A stretch of DNA of 64,000 nucleotides from Calamus simplicifolius. Taxonomy: Eukaryota > Streptophyta > Magnoliopsida > Arecales > Arecaceae. The stretch spans positions 2,167,990 to 2,231,989 of the forward strand of contig UESW01003900.1 of NCBI GenBank assembly GCA_900491605.1, written 5' to 3'. The translations under genes and the position numbers were made by a program. The notes under the pieces were generated by a model, which was not told the origin of the DNA, ran no database searches, and saw only the letters and a list, made by a program, of their open reading frames with translations. This document shows positions 59,301 through 64,000 of the stretch, piece by piece (the stretch's first letter is position 1; each line of letters begins with the position of its first letter).

Positions 59301-62300
59301 TGACGTTACCATGAAAAGAGGTATCTTCTTCTCTTAACGTTTCTTTTTTATCCTATAAATATGGTTCCTTCCTCCTAGGAAGAGAGCATGAGAAGAAAAG
59401 ATTAGATCTTTTAGATCTTTAGAGATATCTTCTGTATTTCTATAAGGGGATTCAAGAGGAGCTAGCACCTCTCTCCCAAAGTATCATCTTCATACCTTGA
59501 AGGTTTTCATCCACTCTTCTCCGCGTGGATCACCGTTAGAGGCCGGACACGTGGACGGCTAGTGGCAGAGGATTCACCGGCTTCATCCTTTTCTACATCG
59601 ATAAAGGACTCAGGTATGAATAAATCTAATATTTTAGATTTTATTTGAGATTTAATGAATCTGTTCCTAAGGATCCTGGGCATCTGGGAATATTATATTA
59701 TATTTTCTTGTATATTTACATGAATATTGATTCATATCTAGAATACAAAATTCTCAACAGGCTCTCATGTAAAAAAGAAGGGATATGGCAAAAATTATCT
59801 GATCTTTTTTCAAGAGTGTGTGGCAATCCCTTTATATAGCATTTATGCCAACCTCTCCTCTGTTTTTTTTTTTTTTAATTCAAACCTCATATTAACCTTG
59901 AATGACTCCTCAAATGCCAACTTTTAGTCTTCCATTTGAATTCGCCAAGTCCTTATTAAGATGAATTTATTCAAATTCAAATCTCATATTAATTTGGAAA
60001 GACTTTTTCAAATATCAACTTTTGGTCTTTCATTTGAATCTGCCAAGTCCTTATTAACTCGTGTAATCATGGCCATCCAACGTCCATCACCCCATCAAAT
60101 GGTGGTGATTTAATTACCTGCAATCATGGATTAATTGGATGCCATACAAGTGTCCTTATAATGGATCACAGTCCATCTATTTATCCCAATTGGTTCTCAA
60201 TTGATTTTTAGTCAAGATTGGGTCAAACCCAATTACATTTGGTCTTGGAATTAGGCTATCTAACCTGAATTAAGTCCAACTTAATTTTCATTTAATTCCA
60301 TCCTAAATTCTTCATAATGCGTGTGAACCATTAGGCCCTTTTCACGTTGGCAATAATTATGTCCTATAATTCGACCCTGAGGTTGACTGAGTCAATTCTT
60401 TGACTTAGTCAAAGTATCTATGATTATAGATCATTAGCAGCCTCTAATAAAGCATCATGACCATCCAACTGTCGAGGGTTTTGTCGATACGGCCATCGAC
60501 AACACTTATCCATGAACGGTTAGTGTACGATTCAATCCTTTCATCAACATATCCCTTATCAGTCAATGGTATGAAATGTATCAATCCTATAATTGATCAT
60601 GTGTTACTTGATCCAGGAAAGATTGATTTAAATGAAATGGGACTTCAAAACCATTTCGAATTCCATCTCAACCTTGCAAGGATTTGATAGTCCAATCAAT
60701 CCATCAAGTGGCCTGGGATATATTCCTCTTTATCAAGGGAGACGAATCCTATCTTAATCATGCACCATCTTCTTGTGCTTTATGCACCAAAATCATCATT
60801 TTGGTTACCCATGATTAGGATAACGGAAGTATGATGTCAAAGCATGACATTCGACACATGAAATGCAATGGTGATTTTAAGTCAAAGGATCACTCGTACA
60901 ACCGTCATCAGAAATTAATCACTGACACTATATAGATATCCATGTGGGATCTCTAAGTGGTTCATCCAATGTCTTGTTACCGTAACGAGCATCCACACAT
61001 CAATCCAAGTACCCATGTACTTTAGCATACGAGATTAGTTAACCACCACAATGAGGGATATGCAATGTGTGTTGGTCTCACGGCGTTTGATGGTGTCCAG
61101 TCCTGTCTACACATCGAGTAGGAAAATTCAAAGAATCGAACTATATAGTGTGCAATTTAGATCTTACATTTATAATCTCTTATTACAAATTTCATATGCA
61201 CGGTTCACATTCTTTTGGACTTTATCTCACAAGTAAAACATATACAAATCATATATTATAAAACACGTGATAAATAAAGGAATCAATTCAATTTGATTTG
61301 CATTCATTATAAAGTGTATACAAAACTTAGCATCAAATCTGATTGGATTTAGGGCATACACTAACATTAAGGTTCATTGATTATGCTTTAATAATTAGTG
61401 ATTGGCGTCTCATTATTCTGTCATTGAGTTTTAGTGTATATGAAGTGACGTGGATCCATTTTGTCTCACTTCCATGCAGGATATCAGGATAGACAAAGAC
61501 GAGAGAACCGGCTCGAGGAAATCAGAACCTATATCAAATGAGCTTGCAACTGCCATAAATGATGGCCTTTATTTTTATGAACAAGTAATGCTTTCTTCTT
61601 ACCTACAAAAAAGTTTTTACTTGTGGACTTCGTCCACCTTGCACGAATATAATGTCATATAGGTGTGATGGTGCACTTTTTTTTGTGATTTTATAAGTAC
61701 TACTTTCAAATACTATTTCTATTACCATCTATCAATAGCGTGAATCCTTCTGGTACTAACAGGAGTTGCGGGCCAAACAATCTAGTAATCGAAGAAATAA
61801 TTATGGAATAGAGATGAAAGATGTTGATGTTAAACCTTCCAGCCTTGGAAATTCATCTTTGAATTCAAAGGCGAATGCAAACATTGCTGGAAATAATGGC
61901 CCACAAGAGGCCGGACATCATATTAATTATCGGAGACGGCAAAATAAAGGCGCTGGCAAGTCACATTCCTCACATAAACAGCGGTTGTTTCCTGGTAACT
62001 TTAGAAGTCATGGCAATGGCCGTAATCGCCATGCAATTGTTTCCGAAAGCCCACCAAGCAATTCAGTTGGTTTTTTCTTTGGGTCAACACCACCTGAAAA
62101 TCATGGGTGAGTACCGTTTGGTTGTTTCAATTGAATTAATATGGCTTGCTTTGGTCCTTCTATATCTTAACCCTAATCTGTTTTGTTGATTTTTTAAATT
62201 TACTTTTGCAGCCTGATGTTGTCAAAATTGAGTGGGTCTCCCCATGGTATTCTTTCTGGAACCAGCCCACCCGTGGGATCAATGCCCAAACCTTTCCCTC

Positions 62301-63420
62301 CTTTTCAGCATCCAAGCCATCAGCTACTAGAAGAAAATGAATTTAAACAGCAAAAGTAGATGACTTGATTTTCTTGGCTTCAAAATTTTATTGTTATTCC
62401 AACTCTCCTCAAAATTTCTTTGCTACTATCTATTTTTACATTGCAAAATGAAGTTATTCTGATTCTGTTATTCCTTGATGAAAGGTATCTGAAGTTCCAT
62501 AAGCGCTGCCTTAATGACCGTAAGAAATTAGGAATTGGTTGCAGCGAGGTAGGCCATAGTATAAATGCTTTCTATCAGATACTCTATTACTTAAATCTTT
62601 ACAATTATTTCAAATCGAATATTAGTTTCACAAATTTGCAGGTTCTCATGAGACCTTTGATATTTTGTTAGTGTAATAGATTTATCTATTCATAACACCA
62701 TGTGTTCTTCACTTATCCTCAATGTTCCTTACCATGTTTTTTTTTATAGAATATTTCATCTCAGTTAATATCCATTTCTATTACTTCTCAATCCAATTTC
62801 TTGGCAATATTCTACTCATTCCAATGCCAATTCCTTTCCCTGCTAGTGCTTGTTCTACATTGGATTGAATTTTTGTGTAACTCTAGATCAATGCTCTATT
62901 CGTCTTTGCTAAAATTTAGATTTTCAATATATTTTTGTCTTGTATCATTGGTAATAAGAAGTATGATTTAGCCTTTATGTATGTTGTATGATTTCCATCA
63001 AAAAATGGATGTGTTGTATGAAGCGTGGTTTGTTTTTTTTTTTGTATCGCAGGAAATGAACACACTTTATCGGTTTTGGTCATATTTTCTGAGAGACATG
63101 TTCAACCAATCAATGTATAATGAATTCCGTAAGCTAGCATTGGAAGATGCAGCTGCTAAATATAATTATGGGCTAGAATGTCTCTTCAGATTTTACAGGT
63201 ATTCCTTAAGCAAGCCTCAAATCTTAAGAAAAGAAAAGATGCTGAAATCAAATTTTGATTCATGCTCTGTTTAGACATATGCTAGCTGAGAGTTTCTTAA
63301 ACTTTCATTTTTCCAGTTATGGGTTGGAGAAGCAGTTTAAAGAGGATCTGTATGAAGACTTCGAACAACTTACGCTTGAATTTTACCATAGAGGAAATCT
63401 TTATGGCCTTGAAAATACTG
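34957..63420 (+). CDS. LARP1: La-related protein 1 (DM15-containing, LARP1a type), 13 exons, 3' end outside the window
   Basis: RNA-binding regulator of 5'TOP mRNA translation and stability; in Arabidopsis LARP1 also acts with XRN4 in heat-induced mRNA decay. Exons inferred from frame, GT-AG sites and family similarity: 34957-35304, 40007-40586, 40694-40856, 42093-42183, 42319-42390, 42524-43212, 47362-47431, 61480-61584, 61763-62106, 62212-62355, 62485-62548, 63053-63198, 63317-63420; 973 codons so far. Features: Ala/Pro-rich N terminus (SWPVLTD), Pro/His/Asn-rich region with RKSDGFG, La motif (residues about 345-420), an acidic patch TFMLDEELELEQ, INDGLYFYEQ, an RRRQNKG basic stretch, and DM15 repeats from residue about 840. 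All exon joins keep frame. ATG 34957 is chosen because the frame starts MESD and is the first after the uORFs. Transcribed introns 1 and 7 are loaded with repeats. The final exon is beyond the window; see the finding on exon 13. Confidence 0.93.
35757..36034 (+). repeat. 139-bp tandem duplication in LARP1 intron 1
   Basis: Two units beginning GCTCTTCTTGTATGTCC at 35757 and 35896, almost identical to CTGAAGCTGGGATTTG. A recent local duplication. Confidence 0.92.
37300..37500 (+). mobile_element. LINE (RTE-type) reverse transcriptase C-terminal fragment
   Basis: The + strand reads GKTRRDKFRIWIS and, after a frameshift, EKIICLRWFGHLKV, which matches the plant LINE pattern TR.DKIRN..I / IRENRLRWFGHVQRR. 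Heavily decayed, in sense with LARP1. Confidence 0.6.
40007..40586 (+). CDS. LARP1: LARP1 exon 2 (Pro/His/Asn-rich linker)
   Basis: Acceptor TTTTTCAG at 40006; reads GSIGMRKSDGFGSG, then HPQHPHKHGPKRN and repeated Pro/Asn-rich motifs to GPGYPG. Donor GTTATG at 40587, phase 1. Low complexity, presumably disordered. A second GT four codons earlier could be an alternative donor. Confidence 0.85.
40694..42390 (+). CDS. LARP1: LARP1 exons 3-5: La motif
   Basis: Coding parts 40694-40856, 42093-42183 and 42319-42390. Joined they give VVKQIEYYF, SDENLQKDPYLISLLDEQGW, VSISKIADFNR and VKKMTTNIPLILDALRSSEL, which is the winged-helix La motif with the aromatic and DENL/D residues typical of LARP1. The codon split across exons 3/4 is AG|T. 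The intron between exons 3 and 4 holds a long microsatellite (41712-42030). Confidence 0.93.
41712..42030. repeat. Compound microsatellite (TG/GA/TA-rich) in LARP1 intron 3
   Basis: TGTGTGCTTGTG then (GA)n with AAAGAGAGAG at about 41742-41778, then a long TATG/TATA tract to 42030, ending 60 bp before exon 4. Open frames across it are artefacts of the repeat. Confidence 0.9.
42524..43212 (+). CDS. LARP1: LARP1 exon 6 (Ser/Glu-rich middle region)
   Basis: Acceptor TTTGCAG; reads DDQIRRQNDWSKWIP, the end of the La module, then a long Ser/Asn/Glu-rich disordered stretch ending in the conserved acidic motif FMLDEELELEQ. Donor at 43213, phase 2. Confidence 0.9.
43213..47361 (+). other. LARP1 intron 6 (4.1 kb)
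   Basis: GTATTC...TTTTAAGCAG. AT-rich with T runs (44990, 45321-45336) and GGTAC/GTACC-rich repeat stretches (about 45085-45275 and 46160-46200). No second gene seen; open frames here (for instance 44184-44573) lack homology and codon structure. Confidence 0.7.
45085..45275. repeat. GGTAC/TACC-rich dispersed repeat, copy 1
   Basis: Dense in TACCGTAC, GGTACTAG, GGGGTACC and TTGTACC words. Related stretches at 47565-47735 and 49085-49235 share the mix of GTACC, ATACCA and GGTAT words, which suggests copies of one short repeat family. Confidence 0.5.
47362..47431 (+). CDS. LARP1: LARP1 exon 7 (acidic IDEEEDEMDVND motif)
   Basis: Acceptor TTTTAAGCAG; completes AG|G (R) and reads IDEEEDEMDVNDQDVHKLIIVTQ, a conserved LARP1 block. 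Donor GTATTG at 47432 opens the 14-kb intron 7. Confidence 0.9.
47565..47735. repeat. GGTAC/TACC-rich dispersed repeat, copy 2
   Basis: TAGGTACCATATTGGTAT, GGTATGGTACGGTACACC and GTACTGGTACGATG words in 170 bp. A further patch is at 49085-49235. Confidence 0.5.
47874..48104. repeat. 99-bp tandem repeat, 2.3 copies
   Basis: GATTTCTTAAAATCCTTC begins at 47874, 47973 and 48072, with an exact 99-bp period. The period divides by three, which makes an open frame on the minus strand that has no other sign of coding. Confidence 0.95.
49321..49910. mobile_element. hAT-type MITE, about 590 bp
   Basis: Terminal inverted repeats CAGTGTTATCAAAAG (left) and TAGTGTTGTTAAAAG (right, reverse complement). 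Flanked by 8-bp duplicates GTCATTTG (49313-49320) and ATCATTTG (49911-49918), 7 of 8 identical. YAGTG ends and 8-bp duplicates fit the hAT superfamily. Non-coding interior with GGCGC/AGGCGC words near both ends. Confidence 0.8.
50164..52245 (-). repeat. 3' LTR of the minus-strand copia element (outer end eroded)
   Basis: Matches 57286-57786 plus 59765-61366 of the right LTR, for example GCGGAATCCATTTTAAAGTT, CCATCACCCCATCAAATGG and GGGCATACAC at the inner end. TATATAAAG (minus) near 50714-50722. Confidence 0.85.
52257..54756 (-). pseudogene. pol of the minus-strand copia element (IN, RT, RNase H)
   Basis: Integrase: LGLIHYDVFGPIKIHAIGG, FSYFITFTDDHNRYGFVYLM (54559-54756), then SQWTPLRTPQHNDVSKRRNRTLLDMVRSMM (54272-54460). 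RT: EAIKSEMDSMYDNHV (about 53710), AFLDENLVEDVYITQPEGF (53400-53468), ILGIKIYRDRARRLLSLSQ (about 53100). RNase H region at 52260-52700, broken. Each part is in a different frame with stops, so no function remains. Confidence 0.85.
54986..56040 (-). pseudogene. gag and protease of the minus-strand copia element
   Basis: Gag: VREILHVLKEATLEVPLADA is not typical, but EMTCLMLASMSLELQRQHKD and MNAYDILVHLQELFG (55710-55967) are UBN2-type gag motifs. Before the protease lies HWKRNCKAYLSSLKE (zinc-knuckle end). Protease WVLDTRCGSHIC (about 55140) has Arg where LDTGCGSH is usual, so the active-site Gly is lost. Stops in between. Confidence 0.8.
56041..57257 (-). other. 5' leader of the minus-strand copia element
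   Basis: No gene. Repeated CTTGGCTAGGGCTCAACTAGTCTC words (56234 and 56468) and an inverted/duplicated ATCAATCCATTCATGTC pair near 56640. The PBS (GGCTTTGATACCA on +, tRNA-Met complement on minus) is at 57243-57255. Confidence 0.65.
57243..57255 (-). other. Primer binding site of the minus-strand copia element
   Basis: Minus strand TGGTATCAAAGCC, a one-base variant of the tRNA-Met complement TGGTATCAGAGCC, two bases from the LTR. Confidence 0.8.
57792..59759 (+). mobile_element. Solo LTR of a related copia family inside the 5' LTR, opposite orientation
   Basis: TGTTAGTGTATGTCCTAGAT...ATTCTCAACA, 1968 bp, flanked by GGCTC at 57787-57791 and 59760-59764. Its first bases resemble those of the LTR it sits in (minus strand TGTTAGTGTATGCCCTAAAT), so the families are related. 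TATAAATA at 59355-59362. Contains a 43-bp tandem repeat. No internal region is present, so an LTR-LTR recombination product is likely. Confidence 0.9.
59198..59305 (+). repeat. 43-bp tandem repeat in the solo LTR
   Basis: TTGGATTAACGTTACCATGA units start near 59198, 59241 and 59284; the third is partial with an extra ACGTTACCATGA. Confidence 0.85.
61480..62106 (+). CDS. LARP1: LARP1 exons 8-9
   Basis: Exon 8 61480-61584 (EPISNELATAINDGLYFYEQ) and exon 9 61763-62106 (ELRAKQSSNRR..., HHINYRRRQNKG, SVGFFFGSTPPENHG), standard LARP1 blocks ahead of DM15. Donor GTGAGT at 62107, phase 2. The 178-bp intron between them is ordinary, in contrast to the 14-kb one before. Confidence 0.92.
62212..63420 (+). 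CDS. LARP1: LARP1 exons 10-13: start of the DM15 region
   Basis: Coding parts 62212-62355, 62485-62548, 63053-63198 and 63317-63420. They read PPVGSMPKPFPPFQHPSH, LLEENEFKQQKYLKFHKRCL, DRKKLGIGCSE, MNTLYRFWSYFLRDMF, MYNEFRKLALEDAAAKYNYG and EDLYEDFEQLTLEFYHRGNL. These are the HEAT-like DM15 repeats that in animal LARP1 bind the cap and first C of TOP mRNAs. Exon 13 ends GLENTG where family members read GLEKYW; this is compatible with loss of one A. Confidence 0.92.
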
Positions 63421-64000
63421 GTAACACATATTGCTCGTGTTAATTTAGTTATGCTCCTTTGATCCTGTCATTAGCATTTTCCATTGTTTGAATATCTCTT
63501 CACACTTTTGCTTTGTTATTCTCGACCTTCAGAATTTAATGGATGTTCCATGTTAACTATGCTATCATAGAAGCTAACCTTTCCTTTACGCTGGAAAGGT
63601 CACTCATACATAGCTTTGGCCTTGTTCTAATGTGCTGATGTGTGTCCAAGATATGAGGCTGCCCCATCGTCTGCCTGAGATAATCTGCATTGGTTTTTGA
63701 TACAAAATTACTGCACAGAGTATAATATAATCCAATTTTTCGGTCAAGAATAATCACTGACTTTTCAATCATGGGGTCTGAAATGGTATTTCAAATAGAG
63801 GTCTATTTGCAATATGCATACTGCACATAAACAGATACTCTTTTGCACCTTTAGGAGAGTGCACTAAATGCCTGTGTCATCAGATGCTATGCTTAAAATT
63901 TGCATAGCAGCTTCCTGGTTGCTTCTCATGCCACTTGGAGCTGTACCCCTATATGTGATTGATCTGATGGAAGAATATGTAGCCTGCTGCTACCATACTC
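63421..64000 (+). other. LARP1 intron 13, partial
   Basis: AT-rich, begins GTAACA. No LARP1 C-terminal exon (FHHYR-type sequence) is visible before the window ends, so the gene continues to the right. Confidence 0.6.

Larger units (their letters stand above)
50164..61366 (-). mobile_element. Minus-strand Ty1/copia element in LARP1 intron 7
   Basis: 3' LTR about 50164-52245, PPT (minus AAGTGGGAGAT) 52246-52256, pol and gag 52300-56040, leader, PBS 57243-57255, 5' LTR 57258-61366 interrupted by a solo LTR. Domain order on the minus strand gag-PR-IN-RT-RH is copia. LTRs have many differences, so the insertion is old. The left LTR lacks its terminal 25-30 bases and no target duplicate is found. 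Confidence 0.88.
57258..61366 (-). repeat. 5' LTR of the minus-strand copia element, split by a solo LTR
   Basis: Segments 57258-57791 and 59765-61366 (about 2.1 kb together). TG (57258) and CA (61366) ends on the + strand. The insertion lies between GGCTC copies. Confidence 0.87.
47432..61479 (+). other. LARP1 intron 7 (14 kb), packed with transposons
   Basis: Between exon 7 (donor GTATTG) and exon 8 (acceptor TCCATGCAG). Contains repeat copy 47565-47735, a 99-bp tandem repeat, a hAT MITE and a whole copia element in antisense. 48110-49300 has no recognised feature beyond AT-rich DNA and one GTACC-type patch. Confidence 0.88.

Overview
The window is nuclear DNA of a flowering plant. A monocot is likely: the first coding exon of the one host gene is very GC-rich, the introns are huge and transposon-filled, and the repeat load is heavy. 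A palm-like genome would fit but I cannot prove it. The only host gene I can support is LARP1 (La-related protein 1, DM15-containing, LARP1a type). It runs on the + strand from the start codon at 34957 to at least 63420 in 13 visible coding exons, and its last exon or exons lie beyond the right edge. Everything else is transposable elements in various states of decay.

Left part (1-31600), retrotransposon cluster. Positions 1-20549 are a Sirevirus-like Ty1/copia stack. Element A (only its 3' end, 1-1731) shares one LTR (1732-3179) with element B, giving an internal-LTR-internal-LTR arrangement expected from LTR-LTR recombination. Element B (gag 3241, pol 4277-7405, extra ORF from 7892) was invaded inside its extra ORF by element C (8098-18450), which has two near-identical LTRs, a 5-bp target duplication GAGGG, gag, pol and the same extra ORF. 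The 3' end of B is cut by a deletion joining the extra ORF to mid-LTR at 19625. Next come a relic of a gypsy-type plant transposon ORF with a preserved intron (20961-21900), the 3' end and LTR of a more diverged Sirevirus-like family (element D, about 21930-25296), and a minus-strand Tat-like Ty3/gypsy element (about 25297-31600) broken by a 1.2-kb insert inside a 57-bp direct repeat. From 31600 to 34620 lies AT-rich sequence without genes.

Right part (34620-64000), LARP1. The promoter/leader region carries a telo box, a site II element and short upstream ORFs. Exon 1 is followed by a 4.7-kb intron with a LINE fragment and a 139-bp tandem duplication. Exons 3-5 encode the La motif and exons 10-13 the start of the DM15 cap/TOP-binding region. 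Intron 7 is about 14 kb: it holds 99-bp tandem repeats, a 590-bp hAT-type MITE with 8-bp target duplication, and a complete but dead minus-strand copia element (about 50164-61366) whose 5' LTR was itself hit by a solo LTR of a related family in opposite orientation (57792-59759, TSD GGCTC).

Most notable points: the copia families carry a coiled-coil ORF with a plant-transposon-protein-like domain in the place where other Sireviruses carry an env-like gene; arrays of short palindromes fill their LTRs and recur just upstream of that ORF; both copies have an in-frame stop at the same gag-pol position; and element C shows many one-base losses despite nearly identical LTRs, which hints at base-level assembly error and may also explain an apparent frameshift in the last LARP1 exon seen here.
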